Shown here one piece after another: positions 23,879 through 31,975 of a stretch of 64,000 nt of DNA. The stretch covers positions 349,708 to 413,707 of the forward strand of contig CAVYRL010000005.1 of NCBI GenBank assembly GCA_963771025.1, read 5' to 3'. The notes beneath the pieces were generated by a model. That model saw only the letters and a list, made by a program, of their open reading frames with translations. It did not search any database and was not told the origin of the DNA. Numbering within the stretch: the stretch's first letter is position 1; the number at the start of each line of letters is the position of its first letter. The position numbers and the translations under genes are program-made. The stretch comes from Miltoncostaea sp963771025. Its GTDB lineage: Bacteria > Actinomycetota > Thermoleophilia > Miltoncostaeales > Miltoncostaeaceae.

Positions 23879-25912
23879 ATGAACGCGCGCGCACGTAATC
23901 GTCATGCGTCGGTACTGGCCGCCGCGCTCGGCCTGGCGTGCCTCGGCCTCGTGTGGACGACCGGCGCCCACGCGGCGCCAGGCGACATCCGCACGGCGGT
24001 GGGCGGGGGGTCGGGCGGCGACGGCGCCGCGGCGACCCAGGTCGCGCTCCGGCACCCGCGCCGGGTCGCCTTCCTTCCCGGCGGCGACCTGCTCGTGGTC
24101 GAGTTCGGCCAGGGGGGCGGAGAGCCCTTCTACGGCGACGGCCGGATCCGGCGGGTCAGCGGCGACGGCGACGTCAGCACCTTCGCGGGCACCGGTGTGG
24201 AGGGCTTCTCCGGCGACGGCGGCCCCGCGACAGACGCGAAGTTCAGCGGGCCCACCGACGCGATCGTGACCGGCGATGGTGCCGTCCTGATCGCTGACGA
24301 GTTCAACCACCGCATCCGGCGCGTGGCGCCCGATGGCACCATCTCGACGATCGCGGGCAGCAGCACCCAGGCCTGCCAGGACCAGTCGGGGCTCGCCGCG
24401 TCCGCCGAGTTCGCATGGCCGCGCAGCCTGGCTCTCGATCCCTCCGGCGGCTACTACGTCCTCGATGAGCTGTGCGGGTTGGTCCACCGCGTCGCGCCCG
24501 GCCCCGACCACCTGACGGGCACCTCCGACGACACCATCACGACCATCGCCGGCACGGGAGCGACGGGCTTCTCCGGCGACGGCGGCCCCGCGACGAGCGC
24601 GAAACTCAACAACCCACGGGGCATCGCCGCGACGTCCAGCTCGGTGCTGATCGCCGACTCGCTCAACCGGCGCATCCGGAGGGTGTCGGTGCCCGGCGGG
24701 ACCATCACCACCGTGGCCGGCCCCGGCTCCAGCGGCAACAGCGGGGAGTTCGGCCCGGCGACCTCCGCGTACCTCTCCATCCCGCGCGACGTGGAGGCGG
24801 TTCCGGACGGGGGCTTCCTGATCGCCGACAGCGGCGTGCATGAGATCCGCCGGGTGCTGCCCGACGGCGACATCGTGACCATCGCCGGCACCGGCTCTGC
24901 GGGCACGTCCGGCGACGGCGGCCCGGCGACCTCCGCCCGCCTCACGGAGCCCTTCGGGGCCAACCTCTCAGCGGATGGCGATCTCTACATCTCGGGCGCG
25001 GGACTGCTCTCCGGGGCCAGCACCGGACAGCAGCGCGTGCGCGTGGTCGCCAACGCCCTCCTCAACATCCCGACGGAGCCGGCCCCCCCGACTCCTCCCT
25101 CGCCCCCGGACCCTCCGGACCCCCCGGTCCCTCCGACGCCCGATCCGACGCCCGATCCGACGCCCGATCCGACGCCGGGCGGCGGAGTCGCGACCCCCGG
25201 GACGCCGGCGGCCGCCCCGACCGCGCCGGCCGTCACGGGGGCGCTCCCTGCGCCGCCCGTCTCCGCCAACGCTCCCGTGCGACTGAGGCTCTCGGTGCTG
25301 AACGGCGTGCGTGGCCGCGCGCCGCGGACGGCTCTGCTGCGCATCTCGGCCAGTCGCTCCCTCGCCGCGCGGCGCGTCGTGATCCAGGTCGGCACCCGCG
25401 TCCGGGTCCACGGCCGATCGGTGCTGCGCTACCGCAACGCGACCGCGACGGTCATCCACGGCGTCGCCGGCGGCGTCCGTCTGCGCCTCGCGACCCGCGG
25501 CGCCTATCGCGTGCGCCTCTCATATCGCGATCGTGGCCGGGCGCGCGTCTCGAAGCCCATCACGCTGGTGGCCGCGCCGCCCGTCTCCGCGAACGCTCCC
25601 GTGCGACTGAGGCTCTCGGTGCTGAACGGCGTGCGTGGCCGCGCGCCGCGGACGGCTCTGCTGCGCATCTCGGCCAGTCGCTCCCTCGCCGCGCGGCGCG
25701 TCGTGATCCAGGTCGGCACCCGCGTCCGGGTCCACGGCCGATCGGTGCTGCGCTACCGCAACGCGACCGCGACGGTCATCCACGGCGTCGCCGGCGGCGT
25801 CCGTCTGCGCCTCGCGACCCGCGGCGCCTATCGCGTGCGCCTCTCATACCGCGATCGTGGCCGGGCGCGCGTCTCGAAGCCCATCACCCTGGTGGCGAAG
25901 CGCTCCCGGTGA
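23879..25912 (+). CDS. Secreted NHL-repeat protein with duplicated C-terminal module
   Basis: A 677-residue protein with a signal peptide (about 1-33, ending GAHAA) and NHL-type beta-propeller repeats over about 35-380. These repeats cycle through GDGGPAT, IADS/IADEFNHRIRRV and TIAGTG units. A Pro-rich linker (about 400-435, with three PDPT units) leads to two tandem modules of 108 residues starting near 458 and 566 that are identical in protein sequence over nearly their whole length. The propeller is probably an extracellular binding surface; the ligand is unknown. The ATG is preferred over an upstream frame extension because it begins the signal peptide. Confidence 0.82.
   Translation: MNARARNRHASVLAAALGLACLGLVWTTGAHAAPGDIRTAVGGGSGGDGAAATQVALRHPRRVAFLPGGDLLVVEFGQGGGEPFYGDGRIRRVSGDGDVSTFAGTGVEGFSGDGGPATDAKFSGPTDAIVTGDGAVLIADEFNHRIRRVAPDGTISTIAGSSTQACQDQSGLAASAEFAWPRSLALDPSGGYYVLDELCGLVHRVAPGPDHLTGTSDDTITTIAGTGATGFSGDGGPATSAKLNNPRGIAATSSSVLIADSLNRRIRRVSVPGGTITTVAGPGSSGNSGEFGPATSAYLSIPRDVEAVPDGGFLIADSGVHEIRRVLPDGDIVTIAGTGSAGTSGDGGPATSARLTEPFGANLSADGDLYISGAGLLSGASTGQQRVRVVANALLNIPTEPAPPTPPSPPDPPDPPVPPTPDPTPDPTPDPTPGGGVATPGTPAAAPTAPAVTGALPAPPVSANAPVRLRLSVLNGVRGRAPRTALLRISASRSLAARRVVIQVGTRVRVHGRSVLRYRNATATVIHGVAGGVRLRLATRGAYRVRLSYRDRGRARVSKPITLVAAPPVSANAPVRLRLSVLNGVRGRAPRTALLRISASRSLAARRVVIQVGTRVRVHGRSVLRYRNATATVIHGVAGGVRLRLATRGAYRVRLSYRDRGRARVSKPITLVAKRSR
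25141..25176 (+). repeat. Three 12-bp repeats encoding Pro-Asp-Pro-Thr units
   Basis: Three copies of CGATCCGACGCC lie in the Pro-rich linker of the NHL protein. They form a flexible spacer between the propeller and the duplicated modules and could vary in copy number by slippage. Confidence 0.85.
25251..25898 (+). repeat. Tandem 324-bp direct repeat inside the NHL gene
   Basis: Two in-frame copies (25251-25574 and 25575-25898) have a 324-bp period. By eye they differ at about three positions before the end, all synonymous (Ala, Tyr and Thr codons), and diverge only in the last few codons. Each encodes an Arg-rich, predicted beta-sandwich module of 108 residues. The near identity indicates a recent duplication or active homogenisation. 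Confidence 0.95.
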
Positions 25913-27003
25913 ACCGCTACCCGGCGGACCTGGTCCGCGCCCAGACGCGGGCCATTCTCGAAGCCTGGAGCATGTCTCCCGAGCACGCCGAGACCACCGC
26001 GTCGCTCATGACCGAGACCGATCTTCGCGGCGTCAACTCCCACGGCATCTCGATGCTGCCGAGCTACGAGAAGCAGATCGCGACCGGCCAGGTGCGCCCT
26101 CGATCGGGGTTCACCGTCGTCCGCGAGTCGGCGGCCACCGCCCTCATCGACGCCGGCAGCGGGTTCGGTCACGCGGTGTCCGCCCACGCGATGAACATGG
26201 CGGTCGACAAGTGCCACGCGATCGGCGTCGGCGCGGTGTCGGTGACCAACTCGAGCCACTTCGGCGCCGCGGGCGTCTACTCGGCGATCGCGGCCGAGCG
26301 CGGGTGCATCGGCATGGTCACCTCGGCCACTCGCGGGGTGCTGATGGTGCCGACGTTCGGAGCAGAGGCCGTCATGGGCACCAACCCGCTCGCCTTCGCG
26401 GCGCCCGCGGGGCGCAACCCGGCCTTCGAGCTCGACATGGCGACCACCACAGTCGCGATGAACCGCGTCCGGGTCCACAAGCTGCGAGGCGAGCCCCTCC
26501 AGGAGGGCTGGGTCGTGGACGGCCGGGGGCGCGCGGTCACGGATCCCGACGAGGCGATGGAACTCGTGGACGAGGAATCCGAGGGAGGCCTCACGCCGCT
26601 CGGCATCGCGCGTGCGCTCGGCGGCCACAAGGGGTACGGGCTGGCGGTGATGGTCCACATCCTCGGGGGCGTCCTCGGGGGCGCGTCCTTCTCGCCGGTA
26701 CGCAAGCGCACCCAGAGGCCCGGCGACCCCAACGATCTCGGACACTTCTTCCTCGCCATCGATCCGGGCGCGTTTCGCGAGGCGGGGGCCTTCGAGGAGG
26801 ATCTCGACGAGGTCGTCAACGTGCTGCACGACACCAAGCGGTCCGATCCCGCGCGGCCGGTGCTGGTGGCCGGCGACCCGGAGCGCGCCACCCGGGAGGA
26901 GCGCTTACGCGATGGCATCCCCCTGCCCGATAGCCTGGTGGCCCTGCTGCGCGGCATCACCGAGCGCGCGGGCACCCCGTTCCTGCTCGACGGCGAGGGA
27001 TGA
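25909..27003 (+). CDS. Ldh-family malate/L-lactate/ureidoglycolate dehydrogenase
   Basis: A 364-residue member of the type 2 malate/lactate dehydrogenase family (non-Rossmann NAD(P)-binding fold). It has the conserved ETDLRGVNSHGI segment, SNSSHFGAAG-like VTNSSHFGAAG with catalytic His, and GTNPLAFAAP. It should oxidise a 2-hydroxy acid such as malate, lactate, ureidoglycolate or 2,3-diketogulonate; the exact substrate is not visible. The GTG start overlaps the stop of the NHL gene by 4 nt, an unexpected coupling of a cytosolic enzyme to a secreted protein. Confidence 0.88.
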   Translation: MNRYPADLVRAQTRAILEAWSMSPEHAETTASLMTETDLRGVNSHGISMLPSYEKQIATGQVRPRSGFTVVRESAATALIDAGSGFGHAVSAHAMNMAVDKCHAIGVGAVSVTNSSHFGAAGVYSAIAAERGCIGMVTSATRGVLMVPTFGAEAVMGTNPLAFAAPAGRNPAFELDMATTTVAMNRVRVHKLRGEPLQEGWVVDGRGRAVTDPDEAMELVDEESEGGLTPLGIARALGGHKGYGLAVMVHILGGVLGGASFSPVRKRTQRPGDPNDLGHFFLAIDPGAFREAGAFEEDLDEVVNVLHDTKRSDPARPVLVAGDPERATREERLRDGIPLPDSLVALLRGITERAGTPFLLDGEG

Positions 27004-27004
27004 C

Positions 27005-27406
27005 ATGTCCGCCTCCGAGAATCGCGATCTGGTCCGGCGCTTCTACGCGGAGGCGATCAACGGCCGCGATCTGAGCGCCATCGACCGCCTGCTGGCCGAG
27101 GACTTCACGCACGACGACGAGACCCGCGGGCGGGAGGGTCAGCGCGCCGCCGTGGCCGCCTTCCTCGATGCCTTCTCGGATCTGCACAATGAGATCCTGC
27201 TGATCCTCGCCGAGGGCGACCTGGTGGCCGCCCACCAGCGCTGGACCGGCACCCACGACGGCGAGTTCATCGGCATGCCGCCCACCGACCGTCGCGTCGA
27301 GTTCACCTCGACCGCCGTGCTCCGCGTCAGGGACGGGCTCATCGTGGCCGCCTGGGACGAGGTCGATCTGCTCGGGCTCACCGGCCAGCTGGCTCCGATC
27401 GACTGA
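27005..27406 (+). CDS. SnoaL-like ester cyclase-type protein
   Basis: A 133-residue NTF2-like protein. NRDLVRRFYAEAINGRD at the start, an acidic HDDE near 38 and GMPPTDRRVEF with the following strand match SnoaL-like families. Many are enzymes on small hydrophobic substrates, others have no known activity. The ATG is one base after the dehydrogenase stop, and a GAGGGA segment 5' of it can serve as ribosome site. It is probably co-transcribed with the Ldh gene, but a shared pathway is only inference. Confidence 0.75.
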   Translation: MSASENRDLVRRFYAEAINGRDLSAIDRLLAEDFTHDDETRGREGQRAAVAAFLDAFSDLHNEILLILAEGDLVAAHQRWTGTHDGEFIGMPPTDRRVEFTSTAVLRVRDGLIVAAWDEVDLLGLTGQLAPID

Positions 27407-27412
27407 CGGACC

Positions 27413-27904
27413 TCAGCGCGCGTCGGGGGGCAGATCGCGGGCTGCGTCGGCGAGCCAGCTCTCGACCTGCTCGGTGAGCCGCGCGTGGATCACGGGCTCG
27501 GCCAGCTCCAGGGCGACCAGGCGCTCCTCCAGGTGCCGCCACGCGTCGGTCGAGACACCGGTCTCGGCCTGAGCCCGGAGGGCCTCGGCGGCGATGGCCA
27601 CGGGCACCAGCGCCCGGACGATTTCGCCCTCCGCGTCCGCGGCGGGCGGCACCCGGTTGTCGTAGTCGGCCAGCACCCGCGCGATCCCGGCGCCGGCGTC
27701 GATCTCCGCGCGGATCCCCGGCAGGTGGTCGTTGAGGTCCTCCAGGGCCGCGTCGAGATCCTCGCCGGCGATCGTCGCCACGGCGAGCTGCTGGTGGGGC
27801 GTGAGGTCCGGCAGGCCGGCCGACGCGGCCGCCTGCAGTGCGATGGCGGCGCCCGCAACGCGCACCGCCGCGCCGAGGGGATCGGAAACGGGGCTCTCGT
27901 CCAT
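27413..27904 (-). CDS. Uncharacterised Ala-rich helical protein
   Basis: A 163-residue soluble protein that I do not recognise. It is rich in Ala, Leu and acidic residues and predicted to be almost entirely helical, without membrane segments, Cys or catalytic motifs. The chosen ATG begins MDESPVSDPLG; the same frame is open far upstream but there the composition is that of the opposite strand. A CATGCT box lies 6 nt before the ATG, a weak match to the leaderless pattern. It converges on the SnoaL-like gene. Confidence 0.6.
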   Translation of the reverse strand: MDESPVSDPLGAAVRVAGAAIALQAAASAGLPDLTPHQQLAVATIAGEDLDAALEDLNDHLPGIRAEIDAGAGIARVLADYDNRVPPAADAEGEIVRALVPVAIAAEALRAQAETGVSTDAWRHLEERLVALELAEPVIHARLTEQVESWLADAARDLPPDAR

Positions 27905-28010
27905 GGGGCGAGCATGCCCCACCAGGGCGCGCAGATCGAGGGCGGGGCGATTGACGCGCCGCCCGGCGGGGAACGACCACATGCACTGCGTCTCGACAAG
28001 CGGAGAGCCG

Positions 28011-28163
28011 ATGCCCGTCGTCCTGCTGATCATCTTCATCCTCCTGGCCCTGATCTTCGGCATCGGAGGCGCGATCAAGATCAGCCTCTGGTTCCTGCTC
28101 CTGCTCGTCCTCGCGGTCGCCCTCGGGGTCCTGGCGCTGCGCGGGTTGACCCGCTCGAAGTAG
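28011..28163 (+). CDS. Small hydrophobic membrane protein (50 residues)
   Basis: A 50-residue, very hydrophobic protein with two membrane segments (about 3-22 and 26-43) and a basic C-terminal tail ending TRSK. Such short hydrophobic proteins are common in actinobacteria and have no defined function. An AG-rich stretch (cggagagccg) before the ATG is a plausible ribosome site. It lies alone between a divergent and a convergent neighbour. Confidence 0.6.
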   Translation: MPVVLLIIFILLALIFGIGGAIKISLWFLLLLVLAVALGVLALRGLTRSK

Positions 28164-28245
28164 GCCCCCGCGGGAGGCGATGCGGGCGTCGCCGGCGTGG
28201 TCGATCCCGACGCGCCCTCGGGGCCGCCATCCCACCCGCCGCCCC

Positions 28246-29340
28246 TCAGCTGACGGACGCCGCCTCGTCGGCGGTGGCCGGCGCGAGATCGGGCCGGACC
28301 GCGGCCGTGCGCCCGCGGCGCTTGGGGCGTCGCACCCGTGCCTCCTCCGCCCAGAAGTAGCTCACCAGGACCAATCCCACGGCGACCCCCTGCGCGACGA
28401 GGCCCTCCACGTTGGGGAACACCGCCAGCCAGGTGCCCATCCAGTGCGGGAGCCCGATCGAGAGCGGCGTCGTGCCCATCCAGCCGGCGGCCTGCATCTC
28501 CTGGACCTGCTCGCCGACCATGACCACGAGGACGACCCCGAGCATCACCCCCGTCACAACGAGCATCCGCTTGTACGGCAGGCGCGCGTGATTGAGAAAG
28601 GTGATCGCCGCGACGATCGCCACCAGGACCGACGCGAGGGCGACTCCCTCGAGCACCGTCAGCTGCCCATACTGGAGGCGCATGTTCTGCAGGAAGAGGA
28701 CGATCTCGAAACCCTCGCGGTAGACGCTGAAGAAGCCCAGCACGACGAGGCCGATGAACACCCTGCGCTCCGCACCGGGCCCCTCGAGGCTCAGCAGGTG
28801 ACGCTTCTTGCGGTTCTGGTGGCTGATCCAGCCGGTCCAGTAGACCTTGTGGAAGAACCAGTTCATCACCACGAGCAGGACGACGATCGCGACGAGGCCG
28901 GTGATCGCCTGAACCTGAAGCCCTCCTGCGCCCATCTGGCCGATGAGCGCGACGGCGATGATCCATGTGATCGCCGTGGCGGCGAGTCCGGCGGCCGCGC
29001 CGACGCTGATGGGTCTGCGCAGCGACTGGTTGGAGCCCACCAGGCTCGCCACGACGGCCGCCAGCACGAGGATCGACTCCAGGCCCTCTCGGAAGACCAG
29101 CAGCGCGCTGTTGAAGATGACCGCCCCGGTGCCGAGCCGGGCCGTCGCGGTCGGGTCGCTCACGCCGCCGTCCACGGCCTGGAGGATGATCACCAGTCCG
29201 AGCAGGGCGGCGAACGAGATCAGCACCCATCGGTGTCGCTGCGTGAAGGCCAACGGAGACGCGGCTCCTCGATCCCAGGGATTCGGGCCACCGAATATTG
29301 GAGATGAGAGCGTCCGTTTCAAGGACCGCTGGTCGGACAT
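28246..29340 (-). CDS. FTR1-family iron permease
   Basis: A 364-residue membrane protein with about eight helices and both iron-channel REGxE motifs of the FTR1/EfeU family: FREGLESILVLAAV and VYREGFEIVLFLQ. It should import iron, but no EfeO/EfeB or oxidase partner is adjacent. The start is uncertain. The ATG used here gives MSDQRSLKR, but TTGAAA-N17-AATATT at 29294-29322 looks like a promoter inside this N-terminus, so the real start may be TTG 29253 (giving MAFTQRHRW). The C-terminal tail is basic and then Ala-rich. Confidence 0.88.
   Translation of the reverse strand: MSDQRSLKRTLSSPIFGGPNPWDRGAASPLAFTQRHRWVLISFAALLGLVIILQAVDGGVSDPTATARLGTGAVIFNSALLVFREGLESILVLAAVVASLVGSNQSLRRPISVGAAAGLAATAITWIIAVALIGQMGAGGLQVQAITGLVAIVVLLVVMNWFFHKVYWTGWISHQNRKKRHLLSLEGPGAERRVFIGLVVLGFFSVYREGFEIVLFLQNMRLQYGQLTVLEGVALASVLVAIVAAITFLNHARLPYKRMLVVTGVMLGVVLVVMVGEQVQEMQAAGWMGTTPLSIGLPHWMGTWLAVFPNVEGLVAQGVAVGLVLVSYFWAEEARVRRPKRRGRTAAVRPDLAPATADEAASVS
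29294..29322 (-). promoter_or_regulatory. Candidate promoter TTGAAA-N17-AATATT upstream of the FTR1 gene
   Basis: On the minus strand TTGAAA (29322-29317) and AATATT (29299-29294) are separated by exactly 17 nt, in an AT-richer patch of very GC-rich DNA. This is a near-consensus housekeeping-type promoter. Transcription would begin near 29287, within the annotated N-terminus of the permease gene, and favour the downstream TTG start. Confidence 0.5.
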
Positions 29341-29609
29341 GCGTCTCGGGACCGGCAGCCAACCGTCCCCGGCGCGCGGACACCCGAGGCGAGCGACTAA
29401 CCTCGGGCGATGGGGCACACCTCGACCGATGGCCGGGGAGACCCATGCCGCACGCGGGCCGATGGCGTATCGGGTATTTCGCCCGACCCGACCCGGGTCA
29501 TCGCGAGCGCGCGTGGCGCTTGCGGGCGCCGTCGCCGCGCCGTGTCGCGCGCCGACATCATCCATGACCGCCCGCCGCCCCCCGGATCGAGAGGGAGCCT
29601 GATCGCCCT

Positions 29610-31352
29610 GTGAGCGCGACGTCCTCGAAGGCCGACCGGCCCTCCGGCCTGGGCAGGTACATCATCGTCCTGCAGGGGATCCGGCCTGTCGACAAGTCGA
29701 TGCTCTCCCGCGACCTCGTGGCGGGCGTCACCCTGGCGGCGCTCGCGATCCCGGAGGTGATGGGCTACACGAAGATCGCGGGCACGCCGGTGATCACCGG
29801 CCTCTACACGATCCTGCTGTGCGCGGTCGCCTTTGCATTGCTCGGCTCGTCGCGCCACCTGGTCGTCGGCGGCGACTCCGCCACGGCCGCGATCATGTAC
29901 GCCGGTATCGCCGGCCTCGGCATCTCCGGCCTTCAGCCGGGCACGAGCGAGTGGCTCGCGTTCGCGAGCCTCGCCGCGCTGATCACGGGCGGCCTGCTGT
30001 TGCTCGCGCGCATCGCGCGGCTCGGCTTCCTCGCGGACTTCATCTCGCGCACCGTGCTGGTCGGCTTCCTGACGGGCGTCGGGATCCAGGTGGCGCTCGG
30101 CCAGTTCGCCGGCATGCTCGGCGTGCCGTCGCCCGGCGCCGGCTTCGACCGGGTCGGCGGTGCGGTGATCACCTTCTGGGACACGCTGAAGGAAATCCCC
30201 GACACCTCGTCTGCGACGCTCGTGGTCTCGCTCGCGGTGATCGCGACGCTCATCGTCTTCGAGAGGTGGATACCGCTGATCCCGGGGGGGCTGGTGGCGG
30301 TCGTCGGCGCGATCGCGATCAGCTGGGGCTTCGACCTCCAGTCGCACGGCGTCTCCACCCTCGGCGCCGTGCCGAGCGGCCTGCCCTCGATCGGGCTGCC
30401 GAGCGGCGTCGGCTGGGACGACGTCGTGCCCCTGCTCGCCACCTGCGTCTCGATGTTCCTCGTGATCATCGCCCAGAGCGCCGCGACCTCGCGGGCCTAC
30501 GCGGTCAAGTACAAGGAGCACTTCGAGGAGAACACCGACCTCGTCGGCCTCAGCGCCGCGAACCTCGCCGCCGGCATCACGGGCACCTTCGTCGTCAACG
30601 GCAGCCCGACCAAGAGCAAGATGGCCGAGGAGGCCAAGGCGACCAGCCAGGTCGCGATGCTCGCCATGGCGGTGATGGTCGCGATCGTCCTGCTCTTCCT
30701 GACCCAGCCCCTCCAGTACCTGCCGAACGCCGTCCTCGCGGCCGTGGTCTTCGTGATCGGCGTCAAGCTCGTCGACGTCGATCACATGAAGGAGATCTAC
30801 CGGCTGCGCCGCGACGAGTTCTGGATCGCCGCCGTCACGGCGGCCGTGGTCGTCGGCGTCGGGGTCGAGCAAGGCATCATCCTGGCGATCGTCCTCTCGG
30901 TACTCGGTCACGAGAGGCGGCACTACCAGCCGCACGATGCGGTCATCATCCGCGACGACCAGGGCGAGCTCACCACCGCCCCCGCGAGCACGGCGACGCC
31001 CCTCGAGCCCGGGCTCGTCGTGTACCGGTTCGGTGTCGGCCTCTTCTACGCGAACGCCCCCCGGTTCACCGAGGAGGCCATGGCGCTGGTGGACGGGCCC
31101 GCGCCGCCGCGGTGGCTCGTCCTGCTCGCCGACGCGATCGACGACGTCGACTTCACCGGCGGCAAGACGCTCGTCGAGCTCGCCGAGCGGTTCCGGCAGC
31201 GGGACGTGGTCCTCGCCGTGGCCGGCGCTCGCGACGACGTGGTCCTCGAGCTCGAGCGCTTCGGCCTCGTCGAGGAGATCGGCCGGGAGCACATGTTCGC
31301 CTCCCTCGAGGAGGCCGTCGCGGCCTTTCGCGCCGCGCAGGCCGGGCGGTGA
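29610..31352 (+). CDS. SulP-family anion transporter with STAS domain
   Basis: A 580-residue SulP transporter. The N-terminal half has about 12-14 membrane segments with PEVMGYTKIAG near 50 and GDSATAAIMYAG near 95, the substrate-site segments of the family. The C-terminal part (about 455-570) is a STAS domain ending near FASLEEAVAAF. Substrates in the family include sulfate, bicarbonate and dicarboxylates and cannot be chosen here. The GTG start has GAGGGAG about 12 nt upstream. The gene is divergent from FTR1. Confidence 0.92.
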   Translation: MSATSSKADRPSGLGRYIIVLQGIRPVDKSMLSRDLVAGVTLAALAIPEVMGYTKIAGTPVITGLYTILLCAVAFALLGSSRHLVVGGDSATAAIMYAGIAGLGISGLQPGTSEWLAFASLAALITGGLLLLARIARLGFLADFISRTVLVGFLTGVGIQVALGQFAGMLGVPSPGAGFDRVGGAVITFWDTLKEIPDTSSATLVVSLAVIATLIVFERWIPLIPGGLVAVVGAIAISWGFDLQSHGVSTLGAVPSGLPSIGLPSGVGWDDVVPLLATCVSMFLVIIAQSAATSRAYAVKYKEHFEENTDLVGLSAANLAAGITGTFVVNGSPTKSKMAEEAKATSQVAMLAMAVMVAIVLLFLTQPLQYLPNAVLAAVVFVIGVKLVDVDHMKEIYRLRRDEFWIAAVTAAVVVGVGVEQGIILAIVLSVLGHERRHYQPHDAVIIRDDQGELTTAPASTATPLEPGLVVYRFGVGLFYANAPRFTEEAMALVDGPAPPRWLVLLADAIDDVDFTGGKTLVELAERFRQRDVVLAVAGARDDVVLELERFGLVEEIGREHMFASLEEAVAAFRAAQAGR

Positions 31353-31479
31353 GCAGGGGCGTGCCGATGCGCGACCTGACGACGGCGCCAACTCGCGCAC
31401 CGCAGGCGTCGTCCTGCCCGCCGCTTTGACCGGCGGCGGCCCCTCGCTTACTGTCGAATCCCCAAGCGGAGGTCGCGTG

Positions 31480-31782
31480 ATGCGCATGCTGATGAAGGTG
31501 CAGATCCCCACCGAGGCGGGCAACGAGGCGATCATGAGCGGCAGCCTGCCGCGAACCCTCGGATCGGTCATCGGGGCGCTCAAGGCGGAGGCGGCCTACT
31601 TCATCGCCGAAGACGGCATGAGGACCGGCCTGATCTTCTTCGATATGGCCGACGCGACCGACATCCCGCCGGCGTGCGAGCCGCTATTCATGGAGATGAA
31701 CGCCCAGATCACGCTGGTCCCGGCGATGAACGCGGAGGACATGCAGGCCGGGGTCGCAAAGGCGATGGCCGCGAAGGAGTAG
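31480..31782 (+). CDS. Small alpha/beta protein of unknown function
   Basis: A 100-residue protein with alternating strands and helices and a compact, ferredoxin-like predicted fold (MKVQIPTEAGN, then GLIFFDMAD, then ITLVPAMNAED). I do not recognise a characterised family, though similar short proteins are common in actinobacteria. GGAGG at 31468-31472 lies 7 nt before the ATG. It follows the SulP gene by 127 nt and precedes the nitroreductase remnant. Confidence 0.7.
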   Translation: MRMLMKVQIPTEAGNEAIMSGSLPRTLGSVIGALKAEAAYFIAEDGMRTGLIFFDMADATDIPPACEPLFMEMNAQITLVPAMNAEDMQAGVAKAMAAKE

Positions 31783-31807
31783 CACCGGCGGACGGACCCG
31801 GCTGCGC

Positions 31808-31975
31808 GTGAGACGTCGCTCCGGCGCCGAGCACCCGGTGATCCCCACCCACATCGAGGACGGTCCGGACCCGGTCCTCCCGGTCATGAGCGGCTGGGCC
31901 GGGCCGATGCCCGCCTGGTCGCCGAACCTGCGCGCACATCCGGACACCGTCGTCGAGCTCGCCGCCGCCCGGTGA
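31808..31975 (+). pseudogene. Remnant of a deazaflavin (F420)-dependent nitroreductase-type gene
   Basis: A 55-residue open frame whose pattern RRRSG, then IEDGPDPVLPVMSGWAG, then PAWSPNLRAHPDTVVEL, resembles the core of the Ddn/F420-dependent nitroreductase family (GRRSG, VVASNGG, HPAWYxNLRAxPxxxVEL). It lacks the N-terminal helices and everything after the core, and the consensus is degraded, so it is most likely a decayed fragment. Its last bases overlap the GTG of the next gene. Confidence 0.5.

Noticed and set aside
29397..31583. Long minus-strand open frame opposite the SulP gene
   Set aside because: The SulP frame has all family motifs; the opposite frame is Arg/Asp/His-rich with no recognisable fold, the normal shadow of GC-rich coding DNA.
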